A stretch of DNA of 64,000 bases from Cellulomonas sp. Root485 (GTDB taxonomy: Bacteria > Actinomycetota > Actinomycetes > Actinomycetales > Cellulomonadaceae), in assembly GCF_001426705.1 (NCBI RefSeq), contig NZ_LMFC01000001.1:547789-611788 (forward strand), given 5' to 3'. A model generated the notes under the pieces. The model was given only the letters and a program-made list of their open reading frames with translations, did not search any database and was not told the DNA's origin. Positions 25,086-33,678 of this stretch are shown one piece after another. A program made the position numbers and the translations under genes. The first letter of the stretch is position 1. Each line of letters opens with the position of its first letter.

Positions 25086-26051
25086 CTACTCGTCGTGGTC
25101 CGGGAGTGCGGGGGCGCCGTCGCGTTCGTCGCGGTCGGCCCACTGGAGCAGCGGCGCCAGGTCGAAGACCGCGTCGTCGATGCCGGCATGGAGGTCGCCG
25201 AGCTCGGCATAGCGTGCGGGGACCGTGTGCAGGGTGCAGTCGCGGGGATCGACGTCGTCGATCTCGTCCCAGCGCAGGGGCGTCGACACGGTGGCCTCCG
25301 GGGTCCCGCGCACCGAGTAGGCCGAGGCGATGGTGTGGTCGCGGGCGTTCTGGTTGTAGTCGACGAACACCAGGGACGGGTCCCGGTCGCGTCTCCACCA
25401 CGCGGTGGTGACGTCGTCCGGCGCGCGGCGCTCCACCTCCCGCGCGAAGGCGAGCGCCGCTCGTCGCACATCCGTGAACCCGTGCTCGGGGGTGATCCGG
25501 ACGTAGACGTGCAGGCCGGAGCCGCCGGAGGTCTTCGGCCAGCCGACTGCGCCGAGCTCGTCCAGTACCTCCCGCGCCACGTGCGCTACTCGCCGCACGC
25601 GGTCGAAGGGGCAGTCCGGCATCGGGTCCAGGTCGATGCGCCACTCGTCGGGGCGCTCGGTGTCGGCCCGGCGGCTGTTCCACGGGTGGAACTCGACGGT
25701 CGACATCTGCACAGCCCAGATCACGTGGGCCAGCTCGGTCACGCACAGCTCGTCGGCGGTGCGGCCGAAGCGCGGGAAGTAGAGCTCCACCGTCTCCATC
25801 CACGGCGGGGCGCCGCGCGGCAACCGCTTCTGGTGCACCTTCTCCCCGGCGACGCCCGTGGGGTAGCGGTGCAGCATGCAGGGACGCTCCTCCAACGCCC
25901 GCACGATCCCGTCACCCACGGCGAGGTAGTAGTTCGCGAGGTCGAGCTTGGTCGCCCCGCTGGCGGGGAAGTACACGCGGTCAGGGTTCGAGAGCCGCAC
26001 GGTGCGGGTGCCGACCTCGAGCTCGACAGCGGGGGAGTGGTCCGGGGCCAT
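25086..26051 (-). CDS. Stand-alone LigD-type primase-polymerase (NHEJ)
   Basis: 321 residues covering only the archaeo-eukaryotic-primase polymerase domain of LigD: NPDRVYFP at the start, the metal-binding WRIDLDP (D140 and D142), SGGSGLHVYV and VFVDYNQNARDHTIASAYS. The ligase and nuclease domains are absent and no Ku gene lies within the window. Such stand-alone PolDom proteins add ribonucleotides or fill gaps at broken ends. The start ATG at 26051 fits the family N-terminus. It is divergent from the glycosyltransferase operon. Confidence 0.9.
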   Translation of the reverse strand: MAPDHSPAVELEVGTRTVRLSNPDRVYFPASGATKLDLANYYLAVGDGIVRALEERPCMLHRYPTGVAGEKVHQKRLPRGAPPWMETVELYFPRFGRTADELCVTELAHVIWAVQMSTVEFHPWNSRRADTERPDEWRIDLDPMPDCPFDRVRRVAHVAREVLDELGAVGWPKTSGGSGLHVYVRITPEHGFTDVRRAALAFAREVERRAPDDVTTAWWRRDRDPSLVFVDYNQNARDHTIASAYSVRGTPEATVSTPLRWDEIDDVDPRDCTLHTVPARYAELGDLHAGIDDAVFDLAPLLQWADRDERDGAPALPDHDE

Positions 26052-26186
26052 GCCTCATTCAAGCGCGCCGCATGCGTCTGCGGCGGCACGGGGGCGGCCC
26101 GCACCGTGGGTCGCTTCCGGCTCGATCCTGAGAGCTTTGCCAGGAACTCGACAGGCCGGTCCGCGGCAGCCGACCTAGCATCGGCC

Positions 26187-26218
26187 GTGCTGGACCGACG
26201 GTCGTGTCGGCCCAGCAC
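26187..26218 (+). promoter_or_regulatory. Stem-loop in the 5' leader of the glycosyltransferase operon
   Basis: GTGCTGG/CCAGCAC (7 bp) and CCGAC/GTCGG (5 bp) stack across a single A-C mismatch around a six-base loop, 20 bases before the GTG start. TAGCAT (26176-26181) just upstream could be the -10 box, which would place the hairpin at the very 5' end of the mRNA. Confidence 0.45.
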
Positions 26219-26237
26219 CACAACGCAGAGGAACCCC

Positions 26238-28397
26238 GTGGGCATTCAGACCTCGCTCGATGAGCTGCGTGCGGCGACGCGCATCGTCGACGGCATGCGG
26301 CTCGCCGACGACCTCGCCTTCGAGAGCACCCGTGACCCAGGCGTCCGGACGATCCGGGTGCTCCGGGGCGCGCTGCTCGACGCCGACCAGCTGGTGGTGA
26401 TCGCCGCGGTGCACGCGCTGGGGAAGATCGGCGACGACGAGGCATCGCGCGCGGTGGCGCGGCTGCTGTCCGACGACCGGCCCTTCGTGCGTGAGCACGC
26501 CGCGTGGGTGCTGGGCTCGGGGCTTCCCCGCGCGGACGCGGTCGCGCGCCTCATCGGCATGACCCAGGTGGGCGGGTTCGGCGGGATGCTCGCCCAGCGG
26601 ACGCTGGAGCAGTGGGCCGCCGGCGCCCCGGAGCACGTGGCGGTCGGGCTCGAGGCGGCGCTGCTCGGGGTGCGGGAGCCGGAGGCGCGGGCCCGTGTGG
26701 TGGAGACCCTCGGGCTCGTGCGGCACGCCGTCGCCGTCCGGACGCTCCTCGAGCTCGCCGGCGACACCGGCGAGGACGAGCTGGTGCGCACTGCTGCCGT
26801 CGCCGCGCTCGGTCAGCGCCCGGGTGACCGCGCGGTCGTCGGGCTGCTCCACGGCCTGGCCGCCCGGGACGACGAGCTGGCCGACGTCGCGAGGCTCTCC
26901 CTCGTCGACATCGAGGCTGCCGCGTCGTGGCGGCGGGAGCCCGCGGCTCACGGGCTGACCGTCGCCCAGCTGTTCCTGCACGCCGACGTGGACGCGGGCC
27001 TGACCGCCGCCGGGGCGGGCGACAACGGCGGGATCGCGACGCTGCTGGTGCGGCTCGGCGACGCGCTCGTCGCCCCGAGCCCTCGCACGCGGCCGGTGGA
27101 CCGGGTGATCACCATCTCGCGGGGATCGGTCGCGGAGGCCGTCGCCGACCTGCGCGCGCTGGACGGCAGCGGGCACCACTACGGTCGCGTCCCGCTTCGT
27201 CACGAGCCGGTTCCGATGGCCGCCGCCTGGTCGCTGCGGGTGGCCGCGCGACGGGGTATCCGGCGCGTCCTGCGTGCCGCGGGCGGGGTCGACCTGGTCC
27301 ACCTGCGGATGGCGGATGTCGGCAGCCTGGCAGCCGCCGACGTCGCGAGCGAGCTCGACATCCCCACCGTGTTCACGGTCGCGCCCGACCCGCACGCCGT
27401 CATCCAGTCGCTCGACCTGGCCGGCCGCCTGACCCGGCAGAACTTCGGGGAGGTCGACGCAGCAGAGCACTTCTGGTTCCGCGCGCGGCTCGTGCAGCGG
27501 CTGGCCGCCAACGCCGCGCACACCGTCCTGTTCCCTCGTCCGGCCTTGCAGCGTGACATGCGCGAGCTGGTGGGGATCGACGTCCTGGCGCACCCGGAAC
27601 GGCACACGATCGTGCCGGAGGGTGTGGACCTCGTCGTCGTCGACCGCGCCGTGGCGGAGGCGCAGGCGTACGCCGCGGGCGGCGAGCCGACGGACGCGCT
27701 GGCCGACCTTCGCGACCTGGTCGACGCGCTGCCGAGCGAGCGCCGGCCGCTGCCCCTGATCGTGAGCGTCGGACGCCTGCACCGGGTCAAGGGAGTCGCG
27801 ACGCTCGTGCAGGCGTGGGCGAGCGGCGACCTGCGCGATCGGGCCAACCTGCTCGTCGTCGGCGGTGACCTGGAGCACCCGTCGGCCGACGAGCGCGAGC
27901 AGCTGGACCTCATCGATGCCGTCGTGCCCTCCACCGGGCGCGCCGACGCCGGGCTGCTGCTCCCGGGCCATCGACCCAACGACGTGGTCGCTCGCTGGGT
28001 CGCGGCCGCGCGCACGGGGCTGCCCGGACGCAGCGCGCCGCACGGGATCTACGTGTGCGCGAGCCTCAAGGAGGAGTTCGGCATCGCGCTGCTCGAGGCG
28101 ATGGCGTCCGGTCTCGTCGTCGTGGCGCCCGACGGCGGCGGCCCGGCCACCTACGTGGACGAGGGCGACACCGGCTTCCTCACCGCCACCTGGCACGCGG
28201 ACCGTCTCCGCGCGGCGATCGGGTCCGCGCTCGACGCCTCGCTCGCCGAGACGGACGATCGGCGTGCGCACCGGTCCCGCTCGACGGTCGCCCAGAGCTT
28301 CACCATCCAGCGCATGGCAGACACGCTCGGGCACCTCTACCGACGGGTCGCGGCGGACGAGATCGCGGACCGGTCGGCCCTGGTCGGCCCCGGATGA
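26238..28397 (+). CDS. HEAT-repeat / GT4 glycosyltransferase fusion
   Basis: 719 residues from GTG with GAGGAA at good spacing. The first 240 or so residues are HEAT/PBS-lyase-like helical repeats (LIVIAAVHALGKIGDDEASR-type units; in this protein VVIAAVHALGKIGDDEASR). The rest is a GT-B fold: a first Rossmann half with LVHLRMADVGS, then the GT4 nucleotide-sugar domain with IVSVGRLHRVKGVATLVQA and KEEFGIALLEAMASG (about 610-625). HEAT repeats presumably bind a partner or regulate the enzyme. The stop overlaps the next glycosyltransferase gene (ATGA). Donor and acceptor are unknown. Confidence 0.85.
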   Translation: MGIQTSLDELRAATRIVDGMRLADDLAFESTRDPGVRTIRVLRGALLDADQLVVIAAVHALGKIGDDEASRAVARLLSDDRPFVREHAAWVLGSGLPRADAVARLIGMTQVGGFGGMLAQRTLEQWAAGAPEHVAVGLEAALLGVREPEARARVVETLGLVRHAVAVRTLLELAGDTGEDELVRTAAVAALGQRPGDRAVVGLLHGLAARDDELADVARLSLVDIEAAASWRREPAAHGLTVAQLFLHADVDAGLTAAGAGDNGGIATLLVRLGDALVAPSPRTRPVDRVITISRGSVAEAVADLRALDGSGHHYGRVPLRHEPVPMAAAWSLRVAARRGIRRVLRAAGGVDLVHLRMADVGSLAAADVASELDIPTVFTVAPDPHAVIQSLDLAGRLTRQNFGEVDAAEHFWFRARLVQRLAANAAHTVLFPRPALQRDMRELVGIDVLAHPERHTIVPEGVDLVVVDRAVAEAQAYAAGGEPTDALADLRDLVDALPSERRPLPLIVSVGRLHRVKGVATLVQAWASGDLRDRANLLVVGGDLEHPSADEREQLDLIDAVVPSTGRADAGLLLPGHRPNDVVARWVAAARTGLPGRSAPHGIYVCASLKEEFGIALLEAMASGLVVVAPDGGGPATYVDEGDTGFLTATWHADRLRAAIGSALDASLAETDDRRAHRSRSTVAQSFTIQRMADTLGHLYRRVAADEIADRSALVGPG

Positions 28398-29701
28398 CCC
28401 TGCTGATCATCAGCCCGGACTACGCCTCGCACCTGATCCCGCTGGCCGCTCTGGGCGCTGCGTGGCGTGACGCGGGGAAGCGTGTGGTCGTCGCCAGCGG
28501 TGAGGCCACCGCGGGCATCGCAGCCTCGTTCGGCTACGAGACGGCGTTGCTGCAGCTCGGCCGCGGGTCCAACCCCGGGGTGATCCGGGCGGAGAAGCAG
28601 CCGGACGACGAGGCGGACTCGTTGCGGGGCTTCTTCGACGCCACCCGGCACGGAATGGTGCCGACTCTCGCGTACCAGGCGCGGGAGCGGCTGGTCGACC
28701 TCATGTGGCGGCCCGTCGAGAAGGCGCGCGCCACCCTCGACGTCGTCGAGGCCGTGCGCCCCGACGCCATCCTGGTCGACCACCTCGCGTACAGCGCGCG
28801 CCTCGGCCTGTGGGCCGGTGACGTGCCCTACGCCGATGTCGTCCTCGGGCACCCGACGGCCCTGCCGGTGGGCGACGAGGTCTACGGCAGGCCCCCGCAG
28901 TGGCCGCGCGCGTTCCACCCCGACCCGGACGAGCTGGCCGAGCTCGACGTGCTGTGCCGGAGGGTGGCGGCCGGCTTCACGGTCGAGTGGAACACGGCCG
29001 GCGCCGAGCTCGACCCGGGGAAGGCGCCGGTCGACGACGCCTTCGCCCTGCACGGTTCGCTCGTGCTCTTCCACTACCCGGAGGCGCTGGCGGCGCCCGA
29101 GCGCGCAGCGCACCTCCCACCGAACAGCTACCTGGGAGGCAGCCTGCGTGCCGAGCCTGCCGACCCCGAGGTCGACGCGTGGCTCGGCGACGCGGAGCCG
29201 TTCGTCTACGTCAGCTTCGGCAGCTTTCTCTCGGTCCGCTCCGACGTGCTGCGGACCGTCGTCTCGGCGCTGCGCGAGGCGGGCGTGCGGGCCGCGATCG
29301 CCCGCGGTGCGACCCCTGTCTCCGAGCTGGGCGAGCTGCCCGCCGGGTGGCTCGTGCGCGAGTACCTCCCGCAGGTGCGTCTGCTCCGCCAGGCGGCCGT
29401 GCTGGTGACGCACGGCGGCAACAACTCGGTCACCGAGGCCGTCGGCACCGCGACGCCGATGCTGGTCCTGCCGTTCTCGACCGACCAGTTCGCCGGTGCC
29501 GCGGCCATCGAGCGCGTCGGTGTCGGCGAGGTGCTCGACCCCAACCGGGCCTCGGTCCGTGAGGTCCGCGAAGCGCTCCTGCGGCTGCTGGGCCTCACCG
29601 GCGCGGGCGCCGAGCTCCTCGCGTCCGCGGCAGGTTCCCTCGCCGCGGACCCGGGACCCGCCAGGGCGCTCCGGGCAGTCGGCGCCTCGGCGATCAGCTG
29701 A
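28394..29701 (+). CDS. GT1 (MGT/UGT-type) glycosyltransferase
   Basis: 435 residues. GT-B fold with an N-terminal acceptor half (IISPDYASHLIPLAALGAAW) and the C-terminal donor motif THGGNNSVTEAVG (about 338-350) followed by LPFSTDQFAGAA, as in macrolide or lipid glycosyltransferases. The ATG overlaps the stop of the HEAT-GT4 gene, so the two are translated together and may glycosylate one product in sequence (inference). No biosynthetic genes for an acceptor are nearby. Confidence 0.88.
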   Translation: MTLLIISPDYASHLIPLAALGAAWRDAGKRVVVASGEATAGIAASFGYETALLQLGRGSNPGVIRAEKQPDDEADSLRGFFDATRHGMVPTLAYQARERLVDLMWRPVEKARATLDVVEAVRPDAILVDHLAYSARLGLWAGDVPYADVVLGHPTALPVGDEVYGRPPQWPRAFHPDPDELAELDVLCRRVAAGFTVEWNTAGAELDPGKAPVDDAFALHGSLVLFHYPEALAAPERAAHLPPNSYLGGSLRAEPADPEVDAWLGDAEPFVYVSFGSFLSVRSDVLRTVVSALREAGVRAAIARGATPVSELGELPAGWLVREYLPQVRLLRQAAVLVTHGGNNSVTEAVGTATPMLVLPFSTDQFAGAAAIERVGVGEVLDPNRASVREVREALLRLLGLTGAGAELLASAAGSLAADPGPARALRAVGASAIS

Positions 29702-29803
29702 GCCAACGCCTGGGTGTCGCGTGGCTTCGACGCCCCGCTGGTGGATATGTCCTGGTTGTCAGGATTCGTTGACGAGCCGGCCGCGGAGGGCCAGGCTGCG
29801 CTC

Positions 29804-30670
29804 ATGGGCCTCTCGGGGTCGACGGTTCGCAGGCCGGAGCCCCACCGCGTGTGCCGACGGCGGGCGATGGTCCTCGCGCTCCTGACCGTCGCGGCGGCCG
29901 CATCGGCGTGCACGGCACCGGCCGGCCCGGACGACGCCGCTGAGCCGACGCTCCCTGCGGAGCACCCGACCGTCGTGCAGCCGTCGACAGCGAGCACAGA
30001 GATGTTCGTCGTTCCGGCGTTCGACGGTCCACGCCCGGAGCCGGTGGCGGACGGAACCGTGCACCGCTACGAGAACCCGCGTCGTGGCGCGGTTGGCGCG
30101 CCGGCCCCGGACTACCGGTGGCTCGAGTACACCCTTCCTCCGGGGTGGGAGGTGGGTGACGTCTACATCGGGAAGCATCTCGGCCAGCCGGACGAGGTGG
30201 CGCTGAGCTTCTGGACGACGGCCGGCGTGTACCCCGATCCCTGTCGGCGGGACGAGAAGCTCAGTCCGCACGACCTGGCCGACCACGACCATCCTGACGG
30301 CGCCTCCATCTCTCTGGCCCACTACCCCGAGCTCGGTCTGTCAGCGCAGCACGATCGCGAGGCCTCGGAGCCACGGACCGTGGTCATCGCCGACCCGACC
30401 GAGGAGGACGGCACGCTCGCGGTGCGGTTCGAGCTGACCGTGCCCGCGGACCTCGACATCGCGACCTGCGACGAGGGCGCCTACCGTGCCTGGCCGGGCT
30501 ACGACGTACCGAACGACAACCACGTCGCGGGGCAGACGGACATCGTCCTGCTCGTCGACGTCGACCGCTCGCCGCTCACCATCGACGCGTCCTTCCGACC
30601 CGAGTCGTCGGCGCAGGACGTCCGTGAGCTGTGCTCGGTGCTCGGATCGATCGTCATGGACCGCTGGTGA
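29804..30670 (+). CDS. Predicted lipoprotein of unknown function
   Basis: 288 residues from the ATG at 29804. A signal peptide with an Ala-rich hydrophobic core ends in the lipobox AASAC, after which the chain is Thr/Pro-rich for about 40 residues and then forms a globular domain with no motif I recognise. Upstream ATGs (29714, 29747) exist; the one used puts the signal peptide about 20 residues in, so the ATG at 29867 directly before LALLTVAAAASAC is also possible. It stands alone between the glycosyltransferases and the scramblase-like gene. Confidence 0.65.
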   Translation: MGLSGSTVRRPEPHRVCRRRAMVLALLTVAAAASACTAPAGPDDAAEPTLPAEHPTVVQPSTASTEMFVVPAFDGPRPEPVADGTVHRYENPRRGAVGAPAPDYRWLEYTLPPGWEVGDVYIGKHLGQPDEVALSFWTTAGVYPDPCRRDEKLSPHDLADHDHPDGASISLAHYPELGLSAQHDREASEPRTVVIADPTEEDGTLAVRFELTVPADLDIATCDEGAYRAWPGYDVPNDNHVAGQTDIVLLVDVDRSPLTIDASFRPESSAQDVRELCSVLGSIVMDRW

Positions 30671-30798
30671 GGGTCGACATCGCAGAGTGATCCGGGCGAG
30701 CGGTCCGATCCGCGCAACGGGCAACCGGGCGGTTGGGCCGGCTCCTGCTGCTCAGCGCGTCGGGGAAGCGAGGTGCCGGAATCATCTGCGGCTGCTCC

Positions 30799-30804
30799 TA
30801 CACT
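30799..30804 (+). promoter_or_regulatory. Leaderless -10 element of the scramblase-like gene
   Basis: TACACT followed by six bases and the ATG at 30811; no Shine-Dalgarno sequence is present. Confidence 0.5.
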
Positions 30805-30810
30805 CCGCAC

Positions 30811-31707
30811 ATGTCGCAGACCGCGCCGGCGAACTGGTATCCCGACCCCCACGGCCGCTACGAGCACCGCTACTGGGACGGCAGCCGATGGACCGAGCAC
30901 GTCGGGTCGGCTGGGGGTCAGGCAATCGATCCGCCCCTCGCCGCGCCGCCGAGGCCACCGGTCGTCGCTCGGATCGAATCACCGGCGCCTGCCGCTCCCG
31001 CGGCACCGACCGCGGCCCCGGCGAGCAAGAAGGTTCAGCGACAGGTGCGCAAGCTCGGTGTCGACAGCGACGCCATCGGCGGCGGAACGCTCTTGACCGA
31101 GTCGGTACTTGTCGTCAACCAGAGAGCCACGCTCTTCGGCACGAAGTCCGAGTTCGGGGTGTTCGACCAGCGCGGCCGGAGGATCGGCGCTGTTCGGGAG
31201 AAGGGCCACAGCGTCTCCCGAGCGATGATGGGTGGCGAGAACGGGACGCGCAGGCTGCAGATCGTCGACGTGGACGGCCGGGCGCTCATGACGATCACCC
31301 GGCCGGCCAAGGTCTGGAAGTCGAGGTTCGTTCTCGTGGGCGCCGACGGCAGGCAGGTGGGCGAGATCGTCCAGGAGAACCTCGGGCTCCTGGCCGGCGC
31401 GTTCGGGGGAAAGTACAACGTCCGGTTCCGCCTGGAGTCCGCAGGCCAGACGCTCGGTTCGATCAACGCAGAGAGCTGGCGTGCGTGGGACTTCAGCGTC
31501 CAGGACGCGCAGGGGATCGAGATCGCCAGGATCACCAAGACGTGGGCAGGGTTGGTCAAGGAGCGGTTCACGAAGGCGGACAACTACGTCGTGGAGATAC
31601 ATCGGCCGCTGGAAGAACCGTTGCGTTCACTGGTGGTCGGGGCCGCGCTCGCAGTCGACACCGCGCTCAAGCAGGACGGCGAGTGGCGTCATCGGTCGTC
31701 CAGGTGA
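30811..31707 (+). CDS. DUF2510 / phospholipid scramblase-like (LURP-one-fold) protein
   Basis: 298 residues. It starts with a DUF2510 module (NWYPDPHGRYEHRYWDGSRW), then a Pro/Ala linker and a C-terminal beta-barrel of the scramblase/LURP-one-related type (segments TLLTESVLVVNQRATLFGTK and LAGAFGGKYNVRFRL). Such proteins are thought to bind membranes or lipids in actinobacteria; catalytic scrambling is not established. The ATG at 30811 has TACACT six bases upstream, so it is probably leaderless. Confidence 0.8.
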   Translation: MSQTAPANWYPDPHGRYEHRYWDGSRWTEHVGSAGGQAIDPPLAAPPRPPVVARIESPAPAAPAAPTAAPASKKVQRQVRKLGVDSDAIGGGTLLTESVLVVNQRATLFGTKSEFGVFDQRGRRIGAVREKGHSVSRAMMGGENGTRRLQIVDVDGRALMTITRPAKVWKSRFVLVGADGRQVGEIVQENLGLLAGAFGGKYNVRFRLESAGQTLGSINAESWRAWDFSVQDAQGIEIARITKTWAGLVKERFTKADNYVVEIHRPLEEPLRSLVVGAALAVDTALKQDGEWRHRSSR

Positions 31708-31810
31708 CGACGTGCGAAGCGGGAGACAGGCCGCCGAGTGCTGGCAGGGTGTGTCCGCTCCGATTCTCCAGGCGGACAGCTTCCTTGCGTTCGCTGTCCG
31801 GTGCGGACAT
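31667..31810 (-). CDS. Possible small ORF coupled to the PhzF gene
   Basis: A 47-residue frame begins at an ATG that shares one base with the PhzF stop (TGATG) and has GGAGGA five bases upstream, inside the last PhzF codons. The peptide is hydrophilic, starting MSAPDSERKEAVRLE, with no known domain. It runs 41 bases into the 3' end of the convergent scramblase-like gene. The strong ribosome binding site argues for translation, the overlap against. Confidence 0.3.
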   Translation of the reverse strand: MSAPDSERKEAVRLENRSGHTLPALGGLSPASHVVTWTTDDATRRPA

Positions 31811-32637
31811 CACATCTCCTCCGCGGTCCCCCTGACGCGCACGCGGCCCTGGCGCGGGACCTCGACGACGAGGAGCGACGGCCGCCCGGTCTCTGCCCCT
31901 TGATCGACCGTGAGCACGGCAGGGGTGTCGAGGTGCCGGGCTGCCCGCAGGTACGCGCCGAGACCGGCCGCCGCTGACCCTGTCGCGGGGTCCTCGCGCA
32001 TCCCGCCCCGCGGGAACGGGTTCCGCGAGGCGAAGCGGGTCGCCGAGAGGCGCTGGACGACCGGCACCGTGCCGTCCCACCCCTGCGCGTCCTGCAGGGC
32101 CAGCACCGCCTCGGCGTCGTGGTCGAGGCGCTCGAGGACGCCTGCCCGGACCGGGACGAGGGGGTGCAGGTTGCCGCCGTGCACGAGGGCGGGACGCAGC
32201 ACCGGGTCGAGGTCGCTCCGGTCGAGCCGCAGGGTGGCGAGAAGCTCGTCGAGGAGCCCGCCGTCGAGCTCCTCGACCTCGGTGTCGACCGCCACCAGGG
32301 TCGCCCGCTCCGTGGACACCTCCACGGGGACGAGGCCGGCGTTCGTCGCCAGGTGCACCACCGGAGCCGCGTTCCGGCGCCGTGCCAGGGCGACCCCTGA
32401 TGCGATCGTCGCGTGCCCGCAGAAGGCGATCTCCGCGCGTGGGGTGAAGTAGCGCACACGCGCCGCGTCGGCCTCGATCGCGGTGAGGAACGCTGTCTCG
32501 CTGAAGCCGAGGTCCGCCGCGATCCGGAGCATGTCGGCGTCGCCGAGCTCTTCGGCGTCCAGCACGACGCCGGCCGGGTTCCCCGATCGTGGGTTCGGCT
32601 CGGCGGTGGTGAACGCCCGGTACCGCAGAGTCTCCAT
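31810..32637 (-). CDS. PhzF family isomerase-like protein
   Basis: 275 residues of the PhzF/diaminopimelate-epimerase fold: FSETAFL with the catalytic Glu near residue 47, FCGHATIASG, and the C-terminal EDPATGSAAAGLGAYL phosphate/substrate loop. PhzF proteins isomerise small acids; the true substrate is unknown because no phenazine genes are present. The ATG at 32637 starts the protein just before its conserved N-terminus. Confidence 0.88.
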   Translation of the reverse strand: METLRYRAFTTAEPNPRSGNPAGVVLDAEELGDADMLRIAADLGFSETAFLTAIEADAARVRYFTPRAEIAFCGHATIASGVALARRRNAAPVVHLATNAGLVPVEVSTERATLVAVDTEVEELDGGLLDELLATLRLDRSDLDPVLRPALVHGGNLHPLVPVRAGVLERLDHDAEAVLALQDAQGWDGTVPVVQRLSATRFASRNPFPRGGMREDPATGSAAAGLGAYLRAARHLDTPAVLTVDQGAETGRPSLLVVEVPRQGRVRVRGTAEEM

Positions 32638-32770
32638 CCGCCGATCGTGCCCGCGGACACCCGAAACCGCGATAGCCAAACGGAGGGCGATGGCCTTGCG
32701 GCCGACGCCTCGGCGCCGCCGGGCGGCCTGTGCTTCGATCGGGACAGCAACCCGTCCTGAGGCACGCGGA

Positions 32771-32784
32771 CGGGGTCGACCCCG
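32771..32784. promoter_or_regulatory. Perfect 14-bp palindrome upstream of the 32803 gene
   Basis: CGGGGTCGACCCCG is a perfect palindrome 18 bases before the ATG. It could be an operator or a chance SalI-type GC palindrome. Confidence 0.25.
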
Positions 32785-32802
32785 ACAGAAGGAAGCATTG
32801 CG

Positions 32803-33654
32803 ATGACCGACACCCTGCTCGTCCCGTTCGGCGCCGCCCCCGTGCCGTCGAGCGGTGCCGAGGTCGAGCGTCGGATCGGCGACCTCCTGGCGACCCTCGC
32901 GCAGCCGGGGGTGGGAGGGCTCGGCGGGGTCCGGGTAGCGGCTGAGCTCGATGGTGCCGACATCGCGTCCCTGCGCGTCGACGCCTCGGGGCTCACCGTC
33001 GACGACCAACGGCTGAAGGCCGTGTCCGCCGCGGCGCCGCCCGTCGGCGTCGTGCACCGCGTCCCGGGCACGATCCGGAGGCTGGAGGTCGTCGCACACC
33101 CGGTGTCGGTCAGGGGTGTCCCCGCCCAGGTGGACATCGCGGCGAGCGACGTCCGCTTCGACTGGGTGGTCGGAGCGGACGACCAGGTCTACGTCGAGGT
33201 GCGGCAGCCGTCGGACGCCGAGCCGGTGGTCGGCACGGCACGCATCTCCGTCGCGCACCGGGATCTGGTCGCCGCGGTGCGGACGGTGCTGACCGGGGTC
33301 CTCCAGGAGAAGGGCTTCACGCTCACGGCGCTCGACCTGGACCTGCAGAACCGCGGACCTCGCGCGTTGGCCGTCCGTGCAGATGCCAAGGTCCAGCGGA
33401 GCTTCCTGCGTGCGGGGGTGACCGTGACCGCGTCGGCCTCGATCGACCGGTCGCTGGTGCTCGAGGTCGGCGACACGACGATCTCGAGCAGCAACCCGAT
33501 CGTCGAGGGATTCCTCGGGCCCTTCCGGTCGAAGGTCGCGGCCGAGGCCGACCGGAAGATCGACCTTGCCGCGCAGCTTCCTGCCGGTGTCACGGTGTCC
33601 GACGTGAGCATCGCGGCGGGCGACGACGTCGTGATCTCGGTGACGCTCGGGTAG
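32803..33654 (+). CDS. Conserved hypothetical, LmeA/DUF2993-like
   Basis: 283 residues, no signal peptide, rich in beta strands. Segments such as LQNRGPRALAVRADAKVQRS and IVEGFLGPFRSKVAAEAD recall the lipid-binding LmeA/DUF2993 (BPI/TULIP-like) family, but I cannot be sure. The ATG has AAGGAAG seven bases upstream. Divergent from the PhzF gene and convergent with the SulP gene. Confidence 0.6.
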   Translation: MTDTLLVPFGAAPVPSSGAEVERRIGDLLATLAQPGVGGLGGVRVAAELDGADIASLRVDASGLTVDDQRLKAVSAAAPPVGVVHRVPGTIRRLEVVAHPVSVRGVPAQVDIAASDVRFDWVVGADDQVYVEVRQPSDAEPVVGTARISVAHRDLVAAVRTVLTGVLQEKGFTLTALDLDLQNRGPRALAVRADAKVQRSFLRAGVTVTASASIDRSLVLEVGDTTISSSNPIVEGFLGPFRSKVAAEADRKIDLAAQLPAGVTVSDVSIAAGDDVVISVTLG

Positions 33655-33678
33655 CGGCGTCGGATCGCGACCGGTGCG

